From an uncultured Aliiroseovarius sp. (lineage in GTDB: Bacteria; Pseudomonadota; Alphaproteobacteria; Rhodobacterales; Rhodobacteraceae): a stretch of 64,000 nt of DNA. The notes beneath the pieces were generated by a model. It saw nothing but the letters and a program-made list of their open reading frames with translations, made no database searches and was not told the DNA's origin. How positions within the stretch are numbered: the first letter of the stretch is position 1; each line of letters begins with the position of its first letter. Of this stretch, positions 43,184-52,075 are shown piece by piece. The translations under genes and the position numbers were made by a program. The DNA lies in the NCBI RefSeq assembly GCF_947492455.1, contig NZ_CANLNB010000001.1, forward strand, positions 496,001 through 560,000. The letters are read 5' to 3'.

Positions 43184-44041
43184 CTAGAAATCACCCCCAA
43201 TGGGGTTATTTTCCTCAAGGTCAAATTCTTCCAAGAGGCTTCGCCCAGCACCATTCAAAGCGTCCCAAAAGGCATCACTTTCAATCATCCTTGAAGGCAG
43301 TGCAGGAGAGATGATTTCCAGCGCTCTCGCCACAACGCTTGGGTTATCCACGGCTTTCCCTCCGAGGGCTTTTCCGATCCGTTCAGCCCAATCCTGTGCC
43401 ATCGCTTCGGCAGCGCTTTCGGAAAATTCCGAAAAGGTCTTGCGCTTGTCTGTATTGCGTGACCAATCCCAACCTTGATCAATCATTTGACTGGTTGATA
43501 TCCCTCGCTCCCTGAGACGTTTTAGCACCCCTCGCATGATTGAGATTTGCTGCTTCGAAACCCCGGACCACTTTACCAACTCAGCAATAGATCCAGAACC
43601 TTCGCATACCATTTTCCAAGCAGCGTTACCTTTCTCCGCCCTGGTGATTGTGATCTTCTCGCGCCCATTCAGCTTAGAAGCTGCCCCTATTGCTTCATTG
43701 AGGGGCATACTCGGGTGTGCCTCCACGGGAACTTTTATGGTTGTCTCTCCACGGGCCTCTCGAAGGCGATAGGCAGCGGCTCTGTGGTGACCGTCAATAA
43801 CGATCCATCGTGTGCCACTCCACCAAACATGCACCCGTTCCCCAAGCGCTGTATTGTCCAAATCGTGACTAATCTCTTCCGCCCTGTCTGCGTCAAGGCC
43901 ATCTAATCGAACTTGGAAAACCTCAGGTTCCGTTTGAATGTCCTCCAGGGGAAGGGATCGGGGAATTTTGGGGGGTGGATGGGGGTTGTCTGTCTTCTCT
44001 TGGCTTAGCCGTTTCAGTGCAACGCTGGGCGTCTCGGACAT
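43184..44041 (-). CDS. ParB-like protein
   Basis: A 285-residue protein with a ParB/Srx-type N-terminal domain: LPLEDIQTEPEVFQVR, then VIDGHHRAAAYRLRE (D83-G-H-H-R87), then a helix-turn-helix (IAELVKWSGVSKQQISIMRGVLKRL). Such proteins bind DNA and CTP in plasmid partition or act as regulators. No ParA is present. It lies next to the resolvase and may be a leftover plasmid maintenance gene or an island regulator. The gap 42957-43183 holds no gene I can support. Confidence 0.8.
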   Translation of the reverse strand: MSETPSVALKRLSQEKTDNPHPPPKIPRSLPLEDIQTEPEVFQVRLDGLDADRAEEISHDLDNTALGERVHVWWSGTRWIVIDGHHRAAAYRLREARGETTIKVPVEAHPSMPLNEAIGAASKLNGREKITITRAEKGNAAWKMVCEGSGSIAELVKWSGVSKQQISIMRGVLKRLRERGISTSQMIDQGWDWSRNTDKRKTFSEFSESAAEAMAQDWAERIGKALGGKAVDNPSVVARALEIISPALPSRMIESDAFWDALNGAGRSLLEEFDLEENNPIGGDF

Positions 44042-44134
44042 GTACAGTGTTCTCGCGGTCTCAGAATGGTGTTTGGGATCGTGTAAGGTGTTTTGAGGTC
44101 GATGGCACTGATTAAATACAGATAAGACAAATGC

Positions 44135-44791
44135 TTACATCGTCAATCCCCACTTGTTCAGGATTGCTTCTGCCTTTAAGGGATCCTCTTTGATGCGAAG
44201 TATGGTTTGACGGGACAATGGCTTGGAGCCATCAGCGGCGGTCGCCCTTGCAATGGCTGTCGGCCCCTTGTCTTGGTTCAGCATTGTTGTCACAATCTCA
44301 AACTGCTTGCGGGTGAAGCTGGGCTTGCGCCCAAGGTATCGCTCTTCCTTCTTTGCTTTCTCAATTCCGACCTTCTGGGCCTCCTTAGTGGCCTCGGCTT
44401 GGGCCTGAGCGGTAGCAGCCATGAAGGCGATTAGAGCGTCCCTCACGGCTTCCTGCATGGGGTCCTTGGTGGCTCCGTCGAAGGTTAGCCCATTGATCAC
44501 CGTCTTGATGACTACCCCTTTCCGCATGAAGTGGCGGATCGTGTCGGTTACATCCTGGTAGTTCCGCCCCAAGCGGTCCACCCAGCGGACCAGCAAGGTG
44601 TCACCTTCTCGGAGGATGTCGAACAATCTCCTCCCTTCTGCTCTCTCGCTAAGGATAGTCGTAAGGCCCGAGGTTTCTTCATCCATCACAACGTCATCAA
44701 TGTGAAACCCAGCGGCTTCTGCTTGGGCTCGTTGGATGTCGGCATCTTGGTCCGAGGTGGAAACTCGTGCGTAGAGAATGGTCTTTGTCAT
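44135..44791 (-). CDS. Serine recombinase (resolvase/invertase)
   Basis: A 218-residue small serine recombinase. The catalytic Ser is S11 in YARVSTSDQ; the domain continues with VRWVDRLGRNYQDV and ends with an HTH (GPTAIARATAADG...SRQTILRIK). It would resolve cointegrates or invert DNA at a res-like site. A long upstream extension of the frame lacks a ribosome site; GGAGACG precedes ATG 44791. The inverted repeat at 44805-44869 is its probable target. Confidence 0.92.
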   Translation of the reverse strand: MTKTILYARVSTSDQDADIQRAQAEAAGFHIDDVVMDEETSGLTTILSERAEGRRLFDILREGDTLLVRWVDRLGRNYQDVTDTIRHFMRKGVVIKTVINGLTFDGATKDPMQEAVRDALIAFMAATAQAQAEATKEAQKVGIEKAKKEERYLGRKPSFTRKQFEIVTTMLNQDKGPTAIARATAADGSKPLSRQTILRIKEDPLKAEAILNKWGLTM

Positions 44792-44804
44792 ATCGTCTCC
44801 AAGG

Positions 44805-44869
44805 GTGTCCGTATGGAATATGTCCGGAAGAAATGTTGTCCGTAGATGAATGTCAACCCATACGGACAC
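44805..44869. promoter_or_regulatory. Probable res site of the resolvase
   Basis: A perfect 12 bp inverted repeat, gtgtccgtatgg (44805-44816) and ccatacggacac (44858-44869), with further tgtccg half-sites in between (near 44821 and 44837). It lies just upstream of the resolvase gene, the usual place for res sites, which also control the promoter. Confidence 0.7.
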
Positions 44870-45425
44870 AAAGCAGCACCCAGCTAATGTGATCATAGAG
44901 GTATACCCTAGCGGACAAAGGGAAAGGCCGGGCGGGAACCGTGCCTGGGTCGTATTCCTCCTATGGGGCAACCTAATTAGTAAATGCATTTTGCACCCGC
45001 CAGACCCCAGGGTCCCAGCAAGAGACCAGGGAGGTCTCTCACACAGAGTAAAAGACCCCGGAGGGTGGGGCAGATGCAGAGAGGGGATGCGCTAGGTGGC
45101 CGGTAGGGAGGGGGTGCGGGGGGAAATTCACCGCGCTCGATACCGTAGAAGGGGTCTCAGAATTTTGACCCCAAAAGTTGCCTAAAAGTACTCTGATCGC
45201 GGCTGCTTGTTTCGCTCCAATGCAACTGAGATTTGGCAGTTTCGGCTGGATACTGCTTTTCCGCAACGTAGTGGACCCGCTTCCCTAGAGGGCTGTGAAG
45301 TGCAGCCATTCCGTATCTTTCGGGATACTTGCAAGGGCCGAAGAACAATAGAAAATGTCTGTATGCCTGAAATGAGGTGTAGATCTTGTCATTGTCGAGC
45401 TGTTATTTCTGATCGACGATAAAAT
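44870..45425. other. 556 bp gap without a recognised gene
   Basis: Mixed composition with a C/G-rich section near 45000-45130. Short open frames (for example 45039-45266, minus) have no family features. An extra tgtccgcta half-site (minus strand, near 44909-44917) may extend the res region. No terminator is certain. Confidence 0.4.
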
Positions 45426-46490
45426 CTAACTAGTGGCCCTATTCTTCTCCGCCACAAAGTACTCATAGGTTTCCTTTGCAAAGCTCTCAAAGTGGTCCTT
45501 CCAGCAATCCCTACCTATGAAGTCTCTGAAATCTTTGATGGCTTCGTTGCAGTCAAGAAACGAGCGCAATATTCCATTCCCGAATCCTTTTACTTGAGGA
45601 ATTTCTTCTCCCACTGTACCTAGTTTTTCCCGAATCCAGGTTTGGTCTTCGATAGATGCAATAGCTCCCAATGTATCCGTGTCTATGCCTTTCTTCACAT
45701 CAAAGAACTTCCAGAAGCAATCTGCAGCCGTGTACTCTCCATCGGGTTCGAGGCAATCGAAAAGGGTATTGAATGCTCCCTCTCCGTAACACGCGCAAAC
45801 CCGGCGCTGGTGTTTCTTTAGGATGCTAGGCGGGATCAGATTCTCCGTGGCCCTTGCAGGTAGTTCGAAGACCCCCCCGACAAATGTCTGCCTTTCAGCA
45901 GCTCTCTCTAGCTTCCGTGCGGTTTCGGAAGGGGGCGAAGTTGGAGCCTTCTTATCGCTATCGTGTATAGTTACGATCACCTGCCTCATGTCGAGATAGG
46001 TATTAAGTCCGTCAACTATATCCCCTCCTCCGCCATGCTCGGGGCGGAAGTGAAAACCGTTCAGTCCATTTGGCCAGATAGAAGCGCTGAACAGTGTTCT
46101 AAAGAAATCGCCGTCATTTTTTTGATTCTCAACCAAAAGCAGTGCTTCGTCAAAAATCCTACTTCGGAGAAACGCCTTGTGACCGATTGAATATTTTCTC
46201 TCCGGAGTTTCCGTAAGCTGATCGTCTCCCAGACAGACAGTAAGTGAGCAATCTACCAAACTCCGTAGTTGTTTCTTCCGCGTGTACTGATGCTTCAGGT
46301 GTTTTAGGTGTGCCTCTTCTCTGGAACTCAGTTGCAGGTTGTCCAAACCCCACTGGCAGGTGTGTCTTCCAAGTACTACTAAATGATGTCCACGATAGCT
46401 CGCACGGAGGAGTTCGGAGTATAGATCGCCAAGCTCTGAAGTGGGTTGCTCATTAAGTTCGTGAGTAGACGCATCAAATATAATCAGCAT
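45426..46490 (-). CDS. Probable TOPRIM-like nuclease partner of the ATPase
   Basis: A 354-residue protein not matched to a named family. The pattern LLLVE121NQKNDGDFF, then VTIHD177SD179KK, then FELPARATE216NL resembles the Glu, Asp-x-Asp and E-N-L/Y features of TOPRIM domains in OLD- and PARIS-type nucleases. The N-terminal part (1-110) is unrecognised. Its ATG overlaps the ATPase stop (TAATG), so the two proteins are made together. A DNA- or RNA-cutting effector controlled by the ATPase is the working idea. Confidence 0.5.
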   Translation of the reverse strand: MLIIFDASTHELNEQPTSELGDLYSELLRASYRGHHLVVLGRHTCQWGLDNLQLSSREEAHLKHLKHQYTRKKQLRSLVDCSLTVCLGDDQLTETPERKYSIGHKAFLRSRIFDEALLLVENQKNDGDFFRTLFSASIWPNGLNGFHFRPEHGGGGDIVDGLNTYLDMRQVIVTIHDSDKKAPTSPPSETARKLERAAERQTFVGGVFELPARATENLIPPSILKKHQRRVCACYGEGAFNTLFDCLEPDGEYTAADCFWKFFDVKKGIDTDTLGAIASIEDQTWIREKLGTVGEEIPQVKGFGNGILRSFLDCNEAIKDFRDFIGRDCWKDHFESFAKETYEYFVAEKNRATS

Positions 46491-48085
46491 TAGCCATCGT
46501 ACTCGAAAAAACCATAAGGCCAGTTAACTAGTGCGCCTTCTTCATCAAATTCAGCAACCTCAAGTTGACCACCTTGAGATGTCTGGGGATCGTCAGAGAA
46601 CACCACTACTTGTACGTCATGGCGGCTAATCGCTCCTTCCCCGATCAATTCTCCCAGTCTATTAATTAGAGCTTCGCTGTGTGTCTCTACCAGAAGGACA
46701 AGTTGCTCCTCACCCCGTTCAAATTCAACTAGAGCTTCGACAAATACATCAGCAAGCAGAGCTTGGTGCGCGGGATGAAGGTGCAATTCTGGCTGTTCAA
46801 TTGCGAGGGCCTTATAGCTTAGCTGGCTGTCGTTTCGGCTCGAGAACCTCGACCGCCGATTGTATTGCATCCACCAGATTTGCGCCAGAACTGGGAGCAC
46901 TTGAGAAACCCCATACCCTGTATCGACGATGTTAATTTTTTGGTTGGCCTTGATAAGCTGAATGCTGACTTGACCTTCAATCGGGCGGACTGTGACGCCG
47001 TACCCGAATGCTTTTTCAACCCAACTAGAGAAATCAGCCAGTTGGTGTTCTGGCAAAGAAGCTAAGAACATTGGCAAGTTATTACCGTCTGAGGATATCT
47101 CAGATATTTCGAGCTCTTGCTGGCGATAGTAGCGTTCACTTCGAGCTCGCGCCGGTCCAATGTACCTGACCTCTGAAAAGAAATCGCTTAAGTCTTCACC
47201 GATGGTATTGAGGAAGCGAAAGAGGTGATTTGCTTCACACAGAGCTGAGATAAATCGTCTGGTGTCCTCCCTTTTTCCTTGAGCCATCTCATCGTAAAAG
47301 TTCCGAAGTCCTTGTGTGTGATTGAACCGTATATGCTCTTCGCACACGGCTTGAGATAGCTTCGGATATCTTAGAATCCTATTTGCCTCTCGTGTTATCG
47401 TGTTGGTTGAGAAGCGAGCATTCAAGTTGCTTTTAAGAATGTCTCGGACCAATCGCGAGAACTCGTTGGATCGGGTTGAAAACTGGTACTCTCCAGATTT
47501 ACTTGCACGGAAGAATACCGGGCACTCAAAAAGGCTTCCCGAGGGGACCAGGATCGATGTGTCTTGGCAAAGCCCCTCAATGGGCAAGCCATTCGCGACA
47601 ACTTTAGAAACGACATGATTGATAGGGTCTATTTCCAGCTTCAGAGTTGAATCCTGTGACGGCAGTGAGATTGTTATGCTGTTGAGTACGGTGCTCTCAC
47701 TGTTTGACGAAACTTCGTACTCAATCCAGATTTTATCCGCTGAAAACGAAGGACCAAGGGAAGTTCTAGAGCTGTATAGTCTTGGTGTAGGCTCGGGGCG
47801 GAAACTTCCAGCGTATTCCTCTACGAGAAACGAGAACCGAATGTCTTCACGGGTGTCCCCATCCGTTACAGCACTTCGGAAATCCCCGAAATCCACATGA
47901 TCACCGTACCACAACACAGGAGCGCTGGACCGGGTTTCAAGGGTCTGTCGGAATAAGGGAAATGTTCGGAGAAATGTGCTTTTCCCCACGCTGTTCTTTC
48001 CAACTAGCAGCGTGATTGGACGAATTTCAATAAGCTTTGTTTGCTTTAAGCTTCTAAGATTTTCAATTGCATACGAAAATTTCAT
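46490..48085 (-). CDS. AAA/SMC-like ATPase with DUF3696-type C-terminus
   Basis: A 531-residue ABC/SMC-type ATPase. Walker A is GKNSVGKST (29-37); DTGYGVSQVLP is the signature loop, ALAIEQPELHLHP the Walker B and LLVETHSEALINRL the switch histidine. The end, EFDEEGALVNWPYGFF, resembles DUF3696. Such ATPases are sensors in OLD, Septu, PARIS, Gabija and retron systems. ATG 48085 is chosen (GAGG upstream). It is first of a two-gene unit with the TOPRIM-like gene. Confidence 0.85.
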   Translation of the reverse strand: MKFSYAIENLRSLKQTKLIEIRPITLLVGKNSVGKSTFLRTFPLFRQTLETRSSAPVLWYGDHVDFGDFRSAVTDGDTREDIRFSFLVEEYAGSFRPEPTPRLYSSRTSLGPSFSADKIWIEYEVSSNSESTVLNSITISLPSQDSTLKLEIDPINHVVSKVVANGLPIEGLCQDTSILVPSGSLFECPVFFRASKSGEYQFSTRSNEFSRLVRDILKSNLNARFSTNTITREANRILRYPKLSQAVCEEHIRFNHTQGLRNFYDEMAQGKREDTRRFISALCEANHLFRFLNTIGEDLSDFFSEVRYIGPARARSERYYRQQELEISEISSDGNNLPMFLASLPEHQLADFSSWVEKAFGYGVTVRPIEGQVSIQLIKANQKINIVDTGYGVSQVLPVLAQIWWMQYNRRSRFSSRNDSQLSYKALAIEQPELHLHPAHQALLADVFVEALVEFERGEEQLVLLVETHSEALINRLGELIGEGAISRHDVQVVVFSDDPQTSQGGQLEVAEFDEEGALVNWPYGFFEYDG

Positions 48086-48224
48086 ACTGCCAACCTCGGC
48101 TATCTCTTGCATTGGACCAATAGCCAAACAGAGGCCGCTTAACAAGCTATGACAGAACGCGCTAGGGAAATGTTCTCTTAGGTAGATTGAATAGCGCCGG
48201 TAGATCCCGAGCTGTTTCAGCTAG

Positions 48225-48246
48225 CACTACACAATTCACTACACAA
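48225..48246 (+). repeat. Direct repeats beside attR (possible arm-type sites)
   Basis: cactacacaa occurs at 48225-48234 and 48237-48246 (period 12), about 60 bp inside attR. A similar pair is found at 39206-39226 near attL. Confidence 0.45.
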
Positions 48247-48304
48247 AGCGAAATCACACCAGTATTATCTCTTTGAAAGCAAATACTAAGCGTGTTGCGG
48301 ATAA

Positions 48305-48321
48305 CCTCTTCTGGGCACCAT
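48305..48321 (+). repeat. attR core of the tRNA-Leu island
   Basis: cctcttctgggcaccat, a perfect 17 bp copy of the tRNA-Leu 3' end (39131-39147) in the same orientation. It marks the right end of the island, giving an element of about 9.2 kb. DNA from 48322 to 48610 is AT-rich and shows no gene. Confidence 0.9.
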
Positions 48322-48610
48322 ATCTTTCCCATAAGATACTGTAGTTAAACGAAAAGCTGCTCTGCGGGCGCCGATCCGTAGAACAAATCGTTGAACAATT
48401 CCTGCGAGAATGGATTTTTCGCTGGGTTTGAATCATTGAATGATTGGTTGTTCGAATACGTTCAGTGTTCGATCAAGCCAGTATTCAAGAACACTCTCTT
48501 ATCAATTGCGGCTATTTGGTCCGATAGGCGCTGACGTCTAAAAGTCGGCGCCAGAATTGATCATATAATAGTTGTTGTGTGCGAGTTGAATTCTCCCGTA
48601 TCTAGATCAC

Positions 48611-49351
48611 ATGACAAGCGCCTTATTCTATAAGTTCAAACGCGTGACAGATGTTCCGCTCCAACACTTTCAAGTGTTCGGAGAACGTCGGACGGGTACA
48701 AATTACCTTGATCGGCTCATCAAGGATAATCTGAGCATTGAACCCACAAATAGGTATGGATGGAAACACGGTACGATTTCTATGCCTTGTATTGCGGCGC
48801 ATGGACTGATCGTTGTGGTTGTTCGAGATCCCCTTACATGGCTCTCCAGCCTCCACAACCGCCCTTTCACAAAGGCAAATTCAGGGCTTCCGTTTTCAGA
48901 ATTTCTGCGTACCGAATGGTATGATGAATTCATTCCCAAGGACTTCGGCCATGCGCGTTGGGGCTATTCTGGAATGGTCCGCGCCTCGCATGTCCCAAAT
49001 CAGGTCGATCGCCACCCGATTACCGGTAAACGCTTCAAGAACCCTTTGGAATTGCGTGTTGTCAAAACGGCTGGGTTTCTGGGCTTCCTTGAACGGGAAT
49101 GTAACGTCGCCGTCGTTGATTACCGGTATATCAACACGGACCCGGCTGGCTTCATCTCTCGTCTTTCGGATGACTTCAGCATTGCAAAGACGACAGATTT
49201 TGAGAGGCCAGACCGCGTAGGTGCCTTAGGTACAAACCAACCAAGAAAGGCGCCCACAGACATCTCTGCCGAGGACATGGACTTCATCCGTACCGCGCTG
49301 GACCAAGTGCAGGAAACCTTTCTTGGATATGCCGATGACCTATACAGGTAA
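48611..49351 (+). CDS. Sulfotransferase-like protein
   Basis: A 246-residue protein with an early GERRTGTNYL (24-33) that looks like the 5'-phosphosulfate (PAPS) loop and VVVVRDPLTWLSSL as the 3'-phosphate motif of sulfotransferases. It may move sulfate from PAPS to a sugar or other surface molecule. It converges with the GT61-like gene, and the two coding ends overlap by 12 bp. The acceptor is unknown and the ribosome site is weak. Confidence 0.7.
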   Translation: MTSALFYKFKRVTDVPLQHFQVFGERRTGTNYLDRLIKDNLSIEPTNRYGWKHGTISMPCIAAHGLIVVVVRDPLTWLSSLHNRPFTKANSGLPFSEFLRTEWYDEFIPKDFGHARWGYSGMVRASHVPNQVDRHPITGKRFKNPLELRVVKTAGFLGFLERECNVAVVDYRYINTDPAGFISRLSDDFSIAKTTDFERPDRVGALGTNQPRKAPTDISAEDMDFIRTALDQVQETFLGYADDLYR

Positions 49352-50647
49352 CTCGAGTGAGGAATTGAGAAATTTTTCAAGCCGCCCAATGGCGCTGTTG
49401 GAAACTCTTACTGGATAGATGCCTCTTCCGCGATTTGGCGGGATTTGTTCCGGCCCTTCATACTCGTAGTCCGTCAGGATTTGCTGGTACTGCGTGCTGG
49501 ACGTATTCGCGAGCCCCATAAAATCCGCCCAACGAATGGTTGCTGTTTGCAGTGTGCCGAGCTCGAAACACTGGGTCGTCTGGGCGGCAAACATCATATT
49601 TGTAAAACCTGCACCATGAGCGCCAATTACAGCTTCGGCACTGTTCATGGCAGCAGCTTGCTCTCTGAATGACAGGTCCTCAAAAGCCAGCGGTTCGAAA
49701 TTGAGATCCCTCAACATTCTCAGCAGGGCCGCTTCATTTATGATAGATCGGTCATTGCTTGCATCCCCTTTGCGTCCAATCCAGATGCGTTTCGGGAACG
49801 ACCTGTCACTTGCAGGCTGATCAAGAACATGACGCCGAAGCGCTCGAAAGCTCGATAGAATGGTATGCGCACCAATGGTAGGTAGCCCTGATTTACTGAG
49901 CAAGTTGGAATAAACTGGCGCATCGGTAGAGCCAGCCAACTGTGCTGGATTAAATGCAAACAAAGCGTTGAACATTATAACTGCACGATCTAGCTCCAAT
50001 GGTCCCCTACGGAACCGACACCTTCCCAACAACTTGGGGAAGAGCTCGGCAATGAACCTCTCTGCAAACGCGGCCCTTCGCCTTGGCTTGCAGAGTATGA
50101 TAATCGGGCCTTGAAGTTCAGAATGCCGGTCTAGAATGGATAGCGGGGCGAGAACTTCCCTGGTGAAGTGGAAAAAGTTTTGAATATTCGTGATATCTAA
50201 GACGATCGGCACGTCATGTGGTAACGTGTTTATTTGCGGAATATCAAAGACCTCTTCGCCACAAAGAAACTCTTCATATCGCCGTGCCCACTCGTCAGCA
50301 TCACCACCGTTGTGTTTCCAGCCTTTAAAGCTTTCTGACAAGGCGCGACTACCTGACCCCTGAACCATTATTGCACGTTCTCTAACCAGAAACTTTCCAT
50401 CCCTGGCAGAGAGATTTTCTACCAGAACTGGTGTTTCCGGGACCTCGAACGTGTTTGAAATCCGTGCGTACGCACCCCGCTGCGCCAAGGCCCGCCGCCA
50501 CTTGCGAGTAATAATTCTTTCATCAGCGATCACATGCGATCCTGTTACCGCAGGCTGAATAGCCCGCCAACGTAGGTCGTCGTCAAAAATGCGCCAGATC
50601 CCTTGATCACGACCTGGTCGAAAAAAACAAGTAAGTGGGTCGAACAT
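49340..50647 (-). CDS. Glycosyltransferase family 61-like protein
   Basis: A 435-residue protein. The C-terminal half has the GT61 pattern: RIWIGRKGDASNDRSIINEAALL, then FREQAAAMNSAEAVIGAHGAGFTNMMFA. Family members add pentoses or other sugars to surface glycans. The N-terminal 150 residues are less typical. It sits among other glycan genes. The upstream gap 50648-51144 (497 bp) is AT-richer and shows no gene that I can support. Confidence 0.75.
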   Translation of the reverse strand: MFDPLTCFFRPGRDQGIWRIFDDDLRWRAIQPAVTGSHVIADERIITRKWRRALAQRGAYARISNTFEVPETPVLVENLSARDGKFLVRERAIMVQGSGSRALSESFKGWKHNGGDADEWARRYEEFLCGEEVFDIPQINTLPHDVPIVLDITNIQNFFHFTREVLAPLSILDRHSELQGPIIILCKPRRRAAFAERFIAELFPKLLGRCRFRRGPLELDRAVIMFNALFAFNPAQLAGSTDAPVYSNLLSKSGLPTIGAHTILSSFRALRRHVLDQPASDRSFPKRIWIGRKGDASNDRSIINEAALLRMLRDLNFEPLAFEDLSFREQAAAMNSAEAVIGAHGAGFTNMMFAAQTTQCFELGTLQTATIRWADFMGLANTSSTQYQQILTDYEYEGPEQIPPNRGRGIYPVRVSNSAIGRLEKFLNSSLELPV

Positions 50648-51144
50648 TGTGGTCAGTTCCTACTGTATCGAGGAAAAGTTGTACTAGAACCTTTTACCGG
50701 CAAATCGGTTGTTTCTCATTAATAGGCGATACATCGAATTCAACACCATGTCTCGACATAACGCGAAACTTAGGCCAAAAGGGCTTCCCGCCTAATCCTT
50801 CGCTCCAATACATTCCCATACCTCGCCCTTCTGGCGTTCTGAAAGCGAGATTGACGACAGTTTATTCCTAAGTGTTCGTTTTCGCGAAACAGGGTGGTAC
50901 CGGGCCACCATCTTACACCGCAATGAAAACCCGCGTTTGGTGGGCACCAGTTTCTGGGAAAAGATTGAGTGCTGAGTATTCCAATTGGGTGCAGTCAACC
51001 TTATGGCATCGACGGGTACCAGTTTTTGTTCACCCAAATCCGACATGGCAGCAGAGGCCGTGGGTGATTAAACACTTGTTTAATTCAGCCTAGATGCATG
51101 ATAACGAGAGCCATCGAGCATTGTGAATTATTCGGGCAGATTGG
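50648..51144. other. 497 bp gap without a recognised gene
   Basis: Lies between two divergent glycosyltransferase genes. Short open frames on both strands have no ribosome site or known motif. Both promoters are expected here. Nothing repeated or structured stood out. Confidence 0.4.
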
Positions 51145-51960
51145 ATGACTTTACCAGCGATCGCCACGATGTGGACCGGACGGCCGCTTTCGTGGATAGA
51201 GCAACTAAGCCTTTGTTCGTTCTTGGCGGTTGGGCATCGTGTAACACTGTATACCTATGGCAAGGTCGAAGGCGTCCCGAAGGGCGTGACTGTGGCTGAC
51301 GCATCCGAGATCTACACGCCGCCCGAGGAGATCCTCAAGAACACTGGCCCATCCATGGTCGCAGATCTTTTTCGCCTGTATCTCATGCAAAAGACCGATG
51401 AAATCTGGGTCGATACCGACATGGTCGCGATCAAGCCGATGACGCTTACGGGCAACGGTTTCGCTGTTGGGTATGAAGCGCCGAACAAATCCATCTGCAA
51501 TGCGGTTTTGCGTACCCCCAGAGACAGCGCATCTATTCAACAGCTAATCCACTATGTCGAAAATCCGCATAACGACCCTCAGTGGCTGCGCCCGGTTTTG
51601 CGTGCGCGATTGGCGGATGCCCCGAAACGAAAGCTTTTGACCAGATTGTATAAGATAAAGCGATCTTCAATGGGGCCATTGGCGGTTGGTCATGCGCTGA
51701 GGGACACGGGTGAAGTATCTGAAGTGCGCGCGCGTGAAGCCTACTATTCGGTGCCGTGGCAGTTCTGTGATGTGCTTTTCAATCCCTATGGTGGGACCGA
51801 GGGATGGATGTCAGAGGAAACCGAAGCGGTTCACCTCTGGGCGCATGCTTTGTCCAACTATCACAAAGTGCACAGGCCTCATCCAGAGAGCTTTGTTGGC
51901 AAAGCCCAACAGGAACTAAAAATTGACGTTTCACATTTGAAACGGCAGCAATTGATCTAA
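51145..51960 (+). CDS. Glycosyltransferase (GT32-like)
   Basis: A 271-residue protein with a GT-A fold pattern: IATMWTGRPLSWIEQLSLCSFLAVGH near the start, DLFRLYLMQKTDEIWVDTDMVAIKP with the D-x-D metal site, and NPYGGTEGW later. This layout resembles capsule or LPS glycosyltransferases with a DXD motif (GT32). The sugar donor is unknown. There is no strong ribosome site at ATG 51145. The next gene begins after 115 bp in the same direction. Confidence 0.7.
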   Translation: MTLPAIATMWTGRPLSWIEQLSLCSFLAVGHRVTLYTYGKVEGVPKGVTVADASEIYTPPEEILKNTGPSMVADLFRLYLMQKTDEIWVDTDMVAIKPMTLTGNGFAVGYEAPNKSICNAVLRTPRDSASIQQLIHYVENPHNDPQWLRPVLRARLADAPKRKLLTRLYKIKRSSMGPLAVGHALRDTGEVSEVRAREAYYSVPWQFCDVLFNPYGGTEGWMSEETEAVHLWAHALSNYHKVHRPHPESFVGKAQQELKIDVSHLKRQQLI

Positions 51961-52075
51961 GATCGACCTCTGATGATCGTTTGTCATAGCCATAGGATCA
52001 ATTCACTCGGTGCAAAGAAGACAGCATGCTGAAATATCCTAATAAGATACCGAACCGGCATGGAAAGGCTGACTG

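Noticed and set aside
45039-45348. Possible small toxin-antitoxin genes
   Set aside because: The frames are Pro/Ser-rich, overlap each other and lack family features.
45426-48085. Naming the ATPase/TOPRIM-like pair PARIS, Septu or Gabija
   Set aside because: The DUF3696-type tail and the unrecognised N-terminal third of the partner do not clearly fit any of them. An exact name would need profile searches.
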